From assembly GCA_023150455.1 (NCBI GenBank), contig JAKLKW010000034.1, positions 1 through 51,159 of the forward strand: a stretch of 51,159 nt of DNA, in the 5' to 3' direction. Source of the stretch: Alphaproteobacteria bacterium. Its GTDB lineage: Bacteria; Pseudomonadota; Alphaproteobacteria; JAEULC01. The translations under genes and the position numbers were made by a program. The notes below the pieces were generated by a model, which saw nothing but the letters and a program-made list of their open reading frames with translations, was not told the origin of the DNA and made no database searches. Each line of letters opens with the position of its first letter. The first letter of the stretch is position 1. Shown piece by piece: positions 38,982-47,477 of this stretch.

Positions 38982-40412
38982 CTAGATTCCCGCCGGCCGC
39001 CGGTCCTTCCACGGCTGGGCCTGCTCCAGTTGCGCTGCCAGGCGCAGCAGCAGCGCCTCGTTGCCGAAGGCCGCGCCGAACTGGACGCCGACCGGCAGCC
39101 CGTCCGCCGTCCAGTGCAGCGGCAGCGTGATCGCCGGGCAGCCGGAGATGTTGTAGATCGGCGTGAACGGCAGCTCGGACGCCAGCTCCGCGGCGTAGGA
39201 CTCGACGTCGGGGTTCTGCATCGAGCAGCGCCCGAGCGGCAAGGGCGGGTTGGCCAGCACCGGCGACAGCAGCACGTCGAAGCGCTGGTACATCTTCGCC
39301 ACCTGGCGGCCGAAGCCGTGCATCGCGACCAGCGCGCGCGCGTAGTCCGCGGCCGGCAGCCTGCGCCCGCGCTCGGCCGCGGCGAAGGTCAACGGCTCCA
39401 CGTCCTCGCGCTTGGCCTCGCGGCCGACCGCCTTGGCGCGCATGGCAAGCGCGTTGGCGACGTTGGCGGCGACGATGGTCCACATGGTCTCGCGGAAGGC
39501 CGGGAAGTCGTAGGCGAACTCGGTCTCCTCGACCGCGTGGCCCAGATCGGCGCAGCGCTTGGCCGCGCCGACCGCCGCGGCGACGCAGTCGCGATGCGGC
39601 CGCGACCCGTCCGGCCCCGCCGTCACCAGGCCGATCTTCAGGCGGCCCGGGTCGGCGCCGACTTCCTTCAGGAACGGCCGCGCGGGCGGCGGGGCGCAGT
39701 AGGGGTCGCCGGCCGCGGCTCCGTGCGTCGCGTCGAGCAGCGCGGCGGTGTCGCGCACGCTGATCGACACGCAATGCGCGGTCGCCATGCCGCTCCAGCC
39801 CTCGCCCACGTCGGGGCCGGCCGGGTTGCGCGCGCGGGTCGGCTTCAGGCCGACGAGGCCGCAATTCGCCGCCGGGATGCGGATCGAGCCGCCGCCGTCG
39901 GTCGCGTGCGCCATCGGCACGATGCGCGCCGCCACCGCGGCCGCGGCGCCGCCCGACGAGCCGCCGGCGCTGTGCGCGCGGTTCCACGGGTTGTGGCAGG
40001 GGCCGAGCGCGGCCGGCTCGGTGGTCATGGTGAGGCCGAGCTCGGGCGTGTTGGTGCGTCCGATCATCACCAGCCCCGCCGCCTTGTAGCGCTCGACCAG
40101 CGTGGTGTCGTGGTCGGGCACGAAGCCGCGCCAGTACCGGCTGCCGTTGGTCACCGGGTGGCCGGCGTCGAGCGCGTAGAGGTCCTTGAGCAGGAACGGC
40201 ACGCCGGAGAACGGGCCGGGCCCGGGGCCGGCAGCCACGGCCTTGCGCGCGTCGTCGTCCATCCGGTGGACGATCGCGTTGAGCGACGGGTTGCGCGCCT
40301 CGACCCGCTCCAGCGCCGCGTCCAGAACCTCCGCGGGCTTCACCTGCTTGCGCGCGATCAGGTCCGCCAGCCCTGTCGCGTCGTATTGCTCGTACTCGCG
40401 GAACGCCGCCAT
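38982..40412 (-). CDS. Amidase (amidase signature family)
   Basis: The 476-residue enzyme has the Ser-cisSer-Lys triad motifs: FLLKDLYAL (Lys), HSAGGSSGGAAAAVAA (cis-Ser region) and TDGGGSIRIPAANCG (nucleophile Ser). It hydrolyses carboxamides to acid and ammonia. Start ATG 40412 (MAAFREYEQYDATGLADLIA) is typical of the family. It is convergent with the amidohydrolase gene (25-bp gap), and its product could act in the same nitrogen-compound pathway. Confidence 0.92.
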   Translation of the reverse strand: MAAFREYEQYDATGLADLIARKQVKPAEVLDAALERVEARNPSLNAIVHRMDDDARKAVAAGPGPGPFSGVPFLLKDLYALDAGHPVTNGSRYWRGFVPDHDTTLVERYKAAGLVMIGRTNTPELGLTMTTEPAALGPCHNPWNRAHSAGGSSGGAAAAVAARIVPMAHATDGGGSIRIPAANCGLVGLKPTRARNPAGPDVGEGWSGMATAHCVSISVRDTAALLDATHGAAAGDPYCAPPPARPFLKEVGADPGRLKIGLVTAGPDGSRPHRDCVAAAVGAAKRCADLGHAVEETEFAYDFPAFRETMWTIVAANVANALAMRAKAVGREAKREDVEPLTFAAAERGRRLPAADYARALVAMHGFGRQVAKMYQRFDVLLSPVLANPPLPLGRCSMQNPDVESYAAELASELPFTPIYNISGCPAITLPLHWTADGLPVGVQFGAAFGNEALLLRLAAQLEQAQPWKDRRPAGI

Positions 40413-40992
40413 TCGATCCCCCCGCATGGTGCGCGTCCGACAGCATCGCATGCGGCCGCCCCGATGGTCCATTGGCGCGGTCCGTCCGGGTCGTCGCGCC
40501 GCCCGCGCCGCGCGCGCCGCCGCGATGGGCAGTTGCCGCGTTCGATGGCGTTGCCTTCCATCGCCGCCGGACGCCGTTTGCACGTTCGATCCCGGGCCGG
40601 CGCTCGCCGAGGATTTCCGGCTCGCGCTGCGGCTTCGCCATCGCGGCGCCGGGGAGCAGGTATCGGAACGCACCGTCGAGCTGCAAAGCATCCACGGACG
40701 GGCGATGTCGGAACCGCACTATCTCTACGGGTTCCGCTCGCCGCGCGACGAGTTCCCCGTCCGCCCTGGACTCGGCTGCATGACCTGGCCGGCGGGGGCT
40801 GCTCGAGCCAGCAGGCCTCGCCAAGCGCCTCGTCGGCAATTGCCGTCCGGGCTTTTTGCGTTGCAGAACACCCCCGACTTTGCGAAGATTACCGAAAGTT
40901 GTTGCCCCCGCATGAGCGTCTTGCATCAAACGCGGTGCTTGTCTGCTCAACCGCAGGTAAGCTTCTGACAAGGCAGGGCGGGGAGGGTCCGT
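40413..40992. other. 580-bp divergent intergenic region (amidase / REC-EAL)
   Basis: No convincing complete gene. Frame 40525-40797 (+) starts MGSCRV and has protein-like, GC3-rich codons over DPGPALAEDFRLALRLRHRG, then SEPHYLYGFRSPRDEFPVRP, but it has no ribosome site and no recognised family. It may be a decayed gene. Other elements are a GGCAGTTGCCG-like site at 40528-40538, the palindrome CGGCAATTGCCG at 40834-40845, and the more AT-rich 40860-40980 that probably holds the REC-EAL promoter. Confidence 0.4.
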
Positions 40993-42168
40993 ATGAACCG
41001 GCTCCTGGTGATCGACGACGATCCCGAGATTGCCCGCTTCATCGCGCGAGCGGCGACGACCGTCGGCTTCAAGTCCCAGCAAACGCACGATCCGCAGCAG
41101 TTCCTCGCGATCGTGGCGAACTGGCGGCCTTCCGTCCTTGTCATCGATCTCGTGATGCCGGATGTCGACGGCATCCAATTGCTGCAGGAGCTTGCGCACA
41201 TCCGTACGCAGGCCGAGATTCTCCTGGTGTCCGGCATGGACGGTCGCACCCTCGAGTCGGCGCGCCGGCTGGGCGAGGGCCGCGGCCTGAGGATCGCCGG
41301 CATCATGAGCAAGCCGATGCGGCTCGAGGATCTCAAGGCCGCACTCCAGCCGCTGTTCCGGCACGGCGACGCCGTCACCGGCGAGACGTTGCGGGCGGCC
41401 ATCGACGCGGGAAGCTTGTATCTGGAATATCAGCCGAAGCTCAGCCTCGCCACGCTCGGGCTGGTGGGCGTGGAGGCGCTCGCGCGCTGGCAGCTGCTCT
41501 CGGGCCGGGCGGTGCCGCCCGACGTCTTCGTGCCGCTCGCCGAACGCGAGGGGCTGATCGACTCCCTGACCGACCATGTCATCCGGGCGGCCGTCCGGCA
41601 GGCAGTGTCGTGGCAGCGGCAGGGTTTCGCGGTTCCGGTCACGGTCGCGGTCAATACTTCCGCGCTCAACCTGCGGCTGCGCGACCTGCCGGACCGGCTG
41701 GCCGAACTCTGTCGCGAGGCGGGACTGCCGACGGAACGGCTCATCCTGGAGATGACCGAGACCGCGACGATGCAGGACCCGATCCAGATGGCGGAGGTCC
41801 TGACGCGGCTGAGGCTCCGGGGCTTCGGGCTTTCGCTGGACGATTTCGGTACCGGCTACTCGTCGATGCTGCAGTTGGTGCGGCTGCCGTTCACCGAGAT
41901 CAAGATCGACCGGTCCTTCGTCGGCGAGACCGTCGACCTCGGCCGCAGCCTCGGCCTGAAGGTCACGGCCGAGGGCATCGAGACGCAGGCCGCCTGCGAC
42001 ATGCTGCGTTCCTATGGCTGCGATCACGGCCAGGGCTACCTCTTCTCCGCCGCCGCGCCGCCCGATGCGATCCCGAAGCTGGCCTGGACCGGCGTGCGGT
42101 CGGAGAGTGGGACGGTCACGCCGGCGACCGCGGTCAGGCGCGAGGCCGATGGAGGCGAACGGTCGTGA
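40993..42168 (+). CDS. Response regulator with EAL c-di-GMP phosphodiesterase output
   Basis: The 391-residue protein has a receiver domain (1-120; acidic pocket VIDDDPE, phospho-acceptor Asp in VIDLVMPD, switch Lys in MSKPM). An EAL domain (about 130-385) follows with VEALARW, AVNTSALN, LEMTETA, LDDFGTGYSSM, IKIDRSFV, TAEGIET and HGQGYLF, so all main metal and catalytic residues are present. It should hydrolyse c-di-GMP to pGpG under control of the adjacent kinase. Between the catalytic Lys (IKIDR) and Glu (AEGIE) it is about 13 residues shorter than usual, trimming the helix after strand 6. RBS GGGGAGGG supports ATG 40993. The kinase gene overlaps its 3' end. Confidence 0.92.
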   Translation: MNRLLVIDDDPEIARFIARAATTVGFKSQQTHDPQQFLAIVANWRPSVLVIDLVMPDVDGIQLLQELAHIRTQAEILLVSGMDGRTLESARRLGEGRGLRIAGIMSKPMRLEDLKAALQPLFRHGDAVTGETLRAAIDAGSLYLEYQPKLSLATLGLVGVEALARWQLLSGRAVPPDVFVPLAEREGLIDSLTDHVIRAAVRQAVSWQRQGFAVPVTVAVNTSALNLRLRDLPDRLAELCREAGLPTERLILEMTETATMQDPIQMAEVLTRLRLRGFGLSLDDFGTGYSSMLQLVRLPFTEIKIDRSFVGETVDLGRSLGLKVTAEGIETQAACDMLRSYGCDHGQGYLFSAAAPPDAIPKLAWTGVRSESGTVTPATAVRREADGGERS

Positions 42169-44788
42169 CGATCCGTTGGGCCGGATCACGATGCCGCCGT
42201 CCGGCGTTGCGCATCGGCGCGGCGCGACGTCCGGCCCGGGAATGACCGCGCGCCCCGGAAGCTGGGCCCGTTCCGCGGTGGAATGGCTCACGTCGTCCTG
42301 GCACCGCCTGATCCTGGGAGTCACGGTCCTCTATATCCTCGCGACGGGGGCGTTCCTCGCAGTTGCCCTGACCTTCCTGCGCTCCGAAGCCGTCGACTCG
42401 GGCGAGCGAATGCTGCGCGCGCTGGCGCGCGTCGCCGCGGACCAGTCCGAGCGATCGCTGCAGAACACCGGTCAGGTCCTGCTCATGATCAGGAGCATGC
42501 TGGTGCGGCACGGAGCCACCGAGGCGGCGAGCGACCCCGCGACGCAGCAGGCGATCCGCGACCTGCTGGTCGACCGGCCGTTTCTCCGGTCGTTCTGGAT
42601 CCTGAATGCCGAGGGTCGCATCGTCTTCAACTCGAGCGGGCGGTACGAGGGACGCGACGTGTCGCATCGCCCCTTTTTCCGCCACCACGTCGAGCAGCCG
42701 GACAGCGACTTCGGCATCCACCTGCCGGTGCGCAGCCCGGACACCGGCGAGTGGTACATGACCTTGTCGCGGCCCCTGCGCGATGCGGATGGCAGGCCGG
42801 CCGGCGTCATCATCGCGACGCTGCAGCGCACCTATTTCGACCGCGTCTGGAGCATCCGCGAGATCGGCGACACGACGTCGGTCGCGCTGTTCCACACCAG
42901 CGGACGGATGATGATGCGCAGCCCCTACGTCGAATCCGCGATGGGCAAGTCGTTCGCGGATACCTCGCTGTTCCGGAAGCTGTTGCGGGAAAGTTCCGCG
43001 GGAACCTACCAGAACGGCGGCATCGTGGACGGGCTGCCGCGGCTTCTGAGCTACCGCAGGCTCAACCTCTATCCGAACCTCGTCGTCGTCGTCGGACAGA
43101 CGGTCGGGCAGATCGTCGCGCCGTGGCGGCGCCAGGCCTGGATCGCCTCCCTGTCCTGGGCCATCAGCTCCGCCGCCGCGATCGGCGGCGTACTCGCGTT
43201 GCTGCGGATCCTGCGGTCCAGCGAGCGGCGGCTGGAGCGGGTGCGCGCGACCAACCAGCGCATCTTCGACACCTCGGTCGACCTGATCCTGGTTTCCGAT
43301 CGCAAGGGCAACATCGTCCAGGTCAGTCCGAGCGCGTTCGCGATCCTCGGCTACCACCCGGAGGAGATGGAGGGGCACAACGCGATCGAGTTCGTGCATC
43401 CCGCCGACCTGGAAGGCACGCGCAACGAGATGCGGGCGGCGCGCCGCCTGCGGTCGCTTCGCCGCTTCGATTGCCGCTACATCGCCAAGGACGGCCGCCC
43501 CGTCGTGATGTCGTGGGCCGGCCAATGGTCGGAAGCGGACGGGCAGCACTATTTCATTGGGCGCGACGTCACCGAGCGCCTGTCATTGGAGCAGCAGCTG
43601 CGCCAGGCGCAGAAGATGGAGGCGATCGGCCAGCTGACGGGCGGGATCGCCCACGACTTCAACAACCTGCTCACCGTCGTCCTCGGCAACGCCGAGCTGC
43701 TGAGTGACACGCTGGCGCGCGATCCCGAGCGCAAGGAGCTTGCCGACCTGGTCGTGACCGCCGCGCTGCGCGGCTCCGACCTCACGCGGAGCCTGCTCGC
43801 CTTCGCCCGCAAGCAGCCGCTCGATCCGAAGGTGATCGACGTCAACGAGCTGGTCGCCGGGACGGAGGGCCTGCTTCGGCGCATGATCGGTGAGCAGATC
43901 CACGTCGAGCGCAAGCTGGCCGCGGGGATCTGGCCGACGATGGTGGACGCCTCGCAGCTCGAGACGGCGCTTCTCAATCTGGCGGTCAATGCGCGCGACG
44001 CCATGCCGGACGGCGGCCGCCTGTCGATCGAGACGGCGAACGTCGAGCTGGACGAGGACTATGCCCGCCACAACCCCGGCGCCAACGCCGGCGCCTATGT
44101 CATGCTGGCGGTCGGCGATACGGGCACGGGCATGCCGCCGGAGGTGGCCGCGCGCGCGTTCGAGCCGTTCTTCACGACGAAGGGAGTCGGCAAGGGCACC
44201 GGCCTCGGCTTGAGCATGGTCTACGGCTTCATCAAGCAGTCGAACGGCCACATCAAGGTCTACTCCGAACTGGGCTACGGCACGACCGTCAAGATGTACC
44301 TGCCGCGAGCTTCGGAATCCGAGGGCGCGGAAGAAGATGGTTCGGGCGATGCCGCCCTCGTCGGCGGGCACGAAACCGTTCTCGTGGTCGAGGACGACGG
44401 CATGGTCCGCGCCTACGCCCTGCGCCAGCTCCAGAGCCTTGGGTATCGCGTGATCGAAGCGTGCAACGGCTCCGATGCGCTCGAGCGCCTGCGGGAAACG
44501 GGCCGCGTGGACCTGCTGTTCACCGATGTGGTGATGCCGGGCGGCCTGAACGGCCGGCAGCTTGCCGCCGAGGTTCGCCGGATACTTCCGGACGTCAAGG
44601 TGCTCTATACCTCGGGCTACACGGAGAATGCCATCGTCCACCAGGGACGGCTCGATCCCGGAGTCGAGCTGCTCAACAAGCCCTATCGCCGCGCCGACCT
44701 GGCGCGCAAGCTGCGCAAGGTGCTGGACGCGCCCGCTCGGCCGCCGGACGAAGCGTCGCGCGAGGCGCGCGGCGCTTCCGAAGGCTGA
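42149..44788 (+). CDS. Hybrid sensor histidine kinase (dCACHE-PAS-HisKA-HATPase-REC)
   Basis: The protein has about 879 residues from ATG 42149, which overlaps the REC-EAL gene by 20 bp and has GCGAGG upstream; ATG 42242 is an alternative and begins just before the first TM helix. Order: TM1 (LILGVTVLYILATGAFLAVAL), a periplasmic double-CACHE sensor with FWILNAEGRIVFNSSGRYEG, TM2 (SLSWAISSAAAIGGVLALL), PAS, HisKA (GGIAHDFNNLL, the phospho-His), HATPase (N box NLAVNARDAMPDGG, G boxes DTGTGMPP and KGTGLGLSMVYG), and a C-terminal receiver (VLVVEDD, Asp in FTDVVMPG). It senses an extracellular small molecule and probably phosphorylates the REC-EAL protein. Confidence 0.92.
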   Translation: MEANGRDDPLGRITMPPSGVAHRRGATSGPGMTARPGSWARSAVEWLTSSWHRLILGVTVLYILATGAFLAVALTFLRSEAVDSGERMLRALARVAADQSERSLQNTGQVLLMIRSMLVRHGATEAASDPATQQAIRDLLVDRPFLRSFWILNAEGRIVFNSSGRYEGRDVSHRPFFRHHVEQPDSDFGIHLPVRSPDTGEWYMTLSRPLRDADGRPAGVIIATLQRTYFDRVWSIREIGDTTSVALFHTSGRMMMRSPYVESAMGKSFADTSLFRKLLRESSAGTYQNGGIVDGLPRLLSYRRLNLYPNLVVVVGQTVGQIVAPWRRQAWIASLSWAISSAAAIGGVLALLRILRSSERRLERVRATNQRIFDTSVDLILVSDRKGNIVQVSPSAFAILGYHPEEMEGHNAIEFVHPADLEGTRNEMRAARRLRSLRRFDCRYIAKDGRPVVMSWAGQWSEADGQHYFIGRDVTERLSLEQQLRQAQKMEAIGQLTGGIAHDFNNLLTVVLGNAELLSDTLARDPERKELADLVVTAALRGSDLTRSLLAFARKQPLDPKVIDVNELVAGTEGLLRRMIGEQIHVERKLAAGIWPTMVDASQLETALLNLAVNARDAMPDGGRLSIETANVELDEDYARHNPGANAGAYVMLAVGDTGTGMPPEVAARAFEPFFTTKGVGKGTGLGLSMVYGFIKQSNGHIKVYSELGYGTTVKMYLPRASESEGAEEDGSGDAALVGGHETVLVVEDDGMVRAYALRQLQSLGYRVIEACNGSDALERLRETGRVDLLFTDVVMPGGLNGRQLAAEVRRILPDVKVLYTSGYTENAIVHQGRLDPGVELLNKPYRRADLARKLRKVLDAPARPPDEASREARGASEG

Positions 44789-44806
44789 GCCGTCTATTCC
44801 TGCCCA

Positions 44807-46933
44807 CTATGACCGGGTGTCGACACCCAGCTCGAGCGCGAGCCGATCCAGGGGATCGTCGTCCATGTGCAGCCTGTCTTGGTCCAGAAAACGCAGCATC
44901 ACGTCGGCCACCTCGCCGTCGTAGATCATGGCGCGTCCCTTCTTCAGTTCGGTTTGCACGGCGTCGCGTGGGAGCGCCGCGCGATAGGGGCGGTGCGACA
45001 ACATCGACTCGACGACATCCGCCACCGCCAGGATTCGCGCTTCCATCAGGATCTGGTCGCCCTTGAGGCCGGCGGGATAGCCGCTCCCGTCCAGGCGCTC
45101 GTGGTGCTGCACGATGATCTGGGCCAGGGGCCAGGGAAAGCTGATCCGCTTGAGCGCGTCGTATGCGACGGTGCTGTGGCGCTGGACGAGAGCGAGCTCG
45201 TGCGCGGTCAACTTTCCCGCTTTCGTCAGGATGTCGCTGGGAACGCCGATCTTGCCGATGTCGTGCACCTCGGCCGCCAGGCGGAGGCCCTCGGTCCGGC
45301 TCGGCGGCAGCCCCAGTTCGCGGGCGATGGCGGTGCTCAGCGACGCGACGCGGCGCTGGTGGCCGGCCGTGTAGGGATCGCGGTCGCCGCCGAGCTCGGC
45401 AATGGCGCGGATGACCAGCTCGTAGTTGGCGGCCATGCCCTGGTACTGCTGCAGCGTCAGTTGATCCGCGCGGCGCCGGTCGGTCATGTCGCTGATCGCG
45501 CCCTGATAGCCGACCGACCTGCCGTCCGTATCCCGCAGCGGTGTCGCGCGGTCCCACACCCAGCGCAGATTACCCGCCGGCGTGCCGATGCGGTAGGTCA
45601 GATCGAAGCTGTGCCCCGCCGCACGGGCCACGGCCATCGCCGAGAAGACCTTCTCCGGCTCGGGTTCCACGATCTTGATGCCCGGCCAGCGGTCGCGCGG
45701 GCCCAGCAGCTCGGCGGGATCGACGTCGAAGAGTTTGCGGGCGCGTTCGCTGATGAAGGTCACGTCGAGGTCGGCCGTCGCGCCGAGGCGATAGACGACG
45801 TCGCCGATCTGGCGGAACATCTCCGCCTTCTCGTGCTGCTCTCGGGCCAGGCGCTGAAGCTGCTCCCGCAGCGTGGAGGCCATTTCGTCGAACGCGCTGC
45901 TGAACTCGCCCAGCTCGCCCGCCGGATAGGGCGGGCCGACGCGGGCGGTCAGGTCGCCGTCGGCCACGGCGCGGGCGGCCCGGCGCAGCCGCCGCAACGG
46001 CCCGACGATCCACGCCTTCGCGGCGAGGATGGTGGTGGCGGAGATCAGCAGAACGAGGCTTGCCAGTGCGGCGAGGATCATCGGCAGATTCGCCGGGCCG
46101 ACGACCCGGACTGCGGCGACGTCGAACGCCACGGCATAGGTGAGGCCGCCGGGATGGGCGTCGCTGCTCCGCGCGACCGCGAGGAACAGGGAACGGCCGT
46201 TCCCGCCGCGAACGATCCGCGCGCCGCCGCCAGGTCCCGCCGCCGCCTCCCGGAGGCGCGCGGCCAGATCGCCGTCGATGCCCGCACCGGCCGCGTTCTG
46301 CGCGACGGTGTTGCCTTGCGCGTCGAGCACCGCGACGACCGCATCCGTCGGCACCGGCATGTGCCGCAGGAACTCCCGGAGGTAGGCGACGTCCAGGCCG
46401 AGCATGGCGACGACGGCCGCGCCGCCGAGGCGCGGTCCGGATGCGAGGCCGAGGTGAAGGGTCGGGCGGCCGGTGACAAGGCCGTTCGCCATGTCGCCGA
46501 TGGCCATCCCGTCCGACGCGGCGGCTCGCCGGAACCAGGCCCGGTCGGCGACGCGCAGCGGTCCGGCCGTCGCCGGCGCACTGCAGACGACAGTGCCGCT
46601 ATGATCCGCGACCGCGAACGTCGTGTAGCGGGCGAAGCTCGACAGCATCGTCGTGAGGACCCGCTGGCACTCGGCGAGATCGCCGTCGCGGACCGAGGGA
46701 AACGACGCGATCGCCTTCAGCAGGTCCTCGCCGCCCTTGAGCAGGCCGTCGACCTGGCCGGCAACCCAATTGGCGATGCGGTCGGCGCGCACGCCGACGT
46801 CCGCGACGATCGCCTGCTGACGCCGATGCTCGTAGGCGGCCAATGCGATCATGAGCGGCAGCGCGGCGATGATGACGACACCGGCAAGCCGGACGGGTAT
46901 CCCGACGAGCCAACCCGTACCTGAGTGGTGCAC
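44807..46933 (-). CDS. Membrane sensor with HD-GYP c-di-GMP phosphodiesterase domain
   Basis: The 708-residue protein starts at GTG 46933 (AGGGG eight bases upstream). TM1 (VRLAGVVIIAALPLMIALAAY) precedes a double-CACHE periplasmic domain (30-270). TM2 (LPMILAALASLVLLISATTI), HAMP (LRRLRRAARAVADGDLTARV) and PAS (350-475) follow, then HD-GYP (500-690) with EVHDIGKIG and HHERLDGSGYPAGLKGDQ. HD-GYP enzymes degrade c-di-GMP to GMP, the step after EAL. It is convergent with the hybrid kinase (18-bp gap), so the three genes form one signalling locus. Confidence 0.93.
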   Translation of the reverse strand: MHHSGTGWLVGIPVRLAGVVIIAALPLMIALAAYEHRRQQAIVADVGVRADRIANWVAGQVDGLLKGGEDLLKAIASFPSVRDGDLAECQRVLTTMLSSFARYTTFAVADHSGTVVCSAPATAGPLRVADRAWFRRAAASDGMAIGDMANGLVTGRPTLHLGLASGPRLGGAAVVAMLGLDVAYLREFLRHMPVPTDAVVAVLDAQGNTVAQNAAGAGIDGDLAARLREAAAGPGGGARIVRGGNGRSLFLAVARSSDAHPGGLTYAVAFDVAAVRVVGPANLPMILAALASLVLLISATTILAAKAWIVGPLRRLRRAARAVADGDLTARVGPPYPAGELGEFSSAFDEMASTLREQLQRLAREQHEKAEMFRQIGDVVYRLGATADLDVTFISERARKLFDVDPAELLGPRDRWPGIKIVEPEPEKVFSAMAVARAAGHSFDLTYRIGTPAGNLRWVWDRATPLRDTDGRSVGYQGAISDMTDRRRADQLTLQQYQGMAANYELVIRAIAELGGDRDPYTAGHQRRVASLSTAIARELGLPPSRTEGLRLAAEVHDIGKIGVPSDILTKAGKLTAHELALVQRHSTVAYDALKRISFPWPLAQIIVQHHERLDGSGYPAGLKGDQILMEARILAVADVVESMLSHRPYRAALPRDAVQTELKKGRAMIYDGEVADVMLRFLDQDRLHMDDDPLDRLALELGVDTRS

Positions 46934-46944
46934 GAAATCGCCCC

Positions 46945-46966
46945 TAACGCGTTAATGGTTATTTTA
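46945..46966. promoter_or_regulatory. AT-rich promoter region of the HD-GYP gene with CtrA-like site
   Basis: The perfect palindrome TAACGCGTTA (46945-46954) adjoins TTAA-TGGTTAT-TTTA (46952-46966), one mismatch from the alphaproteobacterial CtrA consensus TTAA-N7-TTAA. It lies 12-33 bases upstream of the GTG start, in the only AT-rich patch of the intergenic region. Regulation by CtrA is a guess from sequence alone. Confidence 0.3.
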
Positions 46967-47477
46967 TTGCGTGCATCGGTGGAATGCAACCTCGTTCGCC
47001 TGGATCGTATCGCTGTCGGGGGCGGTCCCCGGCGCTGCTGAAACCGGGCTGCTGGGCAAGGATCGGCAATCGGCTCAAGCGCAGCCGCGTCCCGCCGGTC
47101 ATGCCTGAGCTCGGCCGCGTCGCGTCGCCGCGCGAATCCCGCGAGGGCATGCGAGGGGAGCGAGGGATGAGCCTATCGGATCCGTCGGCGCGCCGGAGCG
47201 GGTGGCATTCTTCGCCTGGTGCGAGCGCGACCTCGCGGTGGAACGTCTCGGGCGACAAGCGGTCGAGCGTGGAGAATCGCAGCCGCGGGAGAGCCTCGAT
47301 ATGGCGCGGGTCATCGCCGTCACGGCCGAGGTTCGCAAGGTGCCGCGTGATCTGTCGTGGTACGGCGCCTTTCGCGGCGGCCGCTCGGCGGCAGTTGCCG
47401 ATGGGCAGTTGCCGCGTTGCGGCTGGCCCGGCGATTGGCCATACTCGTTCGACGCAACCGAAACTCGGGGGAGTCGG
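46967..47477. other. Intergenic region upstream of the peptide importer
   Basis: Together with the preceding AT-rich patch this is a 544-bp gap. Frames in it are not protein-like. Two copies of GGCAGTTGCCG (47390-47400 and 47404-47414, 14 bp apart) lie 64-88 bases before the binding-protein start. A related 19-bp string, GATGGGCAGTTGCCGCGTT, occurs both at 47400-47418 and upstream of the amidase at 40524-40542. These could be regulator sites or a dispersed repeat. Confidence 0.4.

Noticed and set aside
47400-47430. Sigma-54 promoter (GG/GC elements) before the peptide-importer gene
   Set aside because: GGGCAG and TTGC are not at the required spacing for a -24/-12 promoter.
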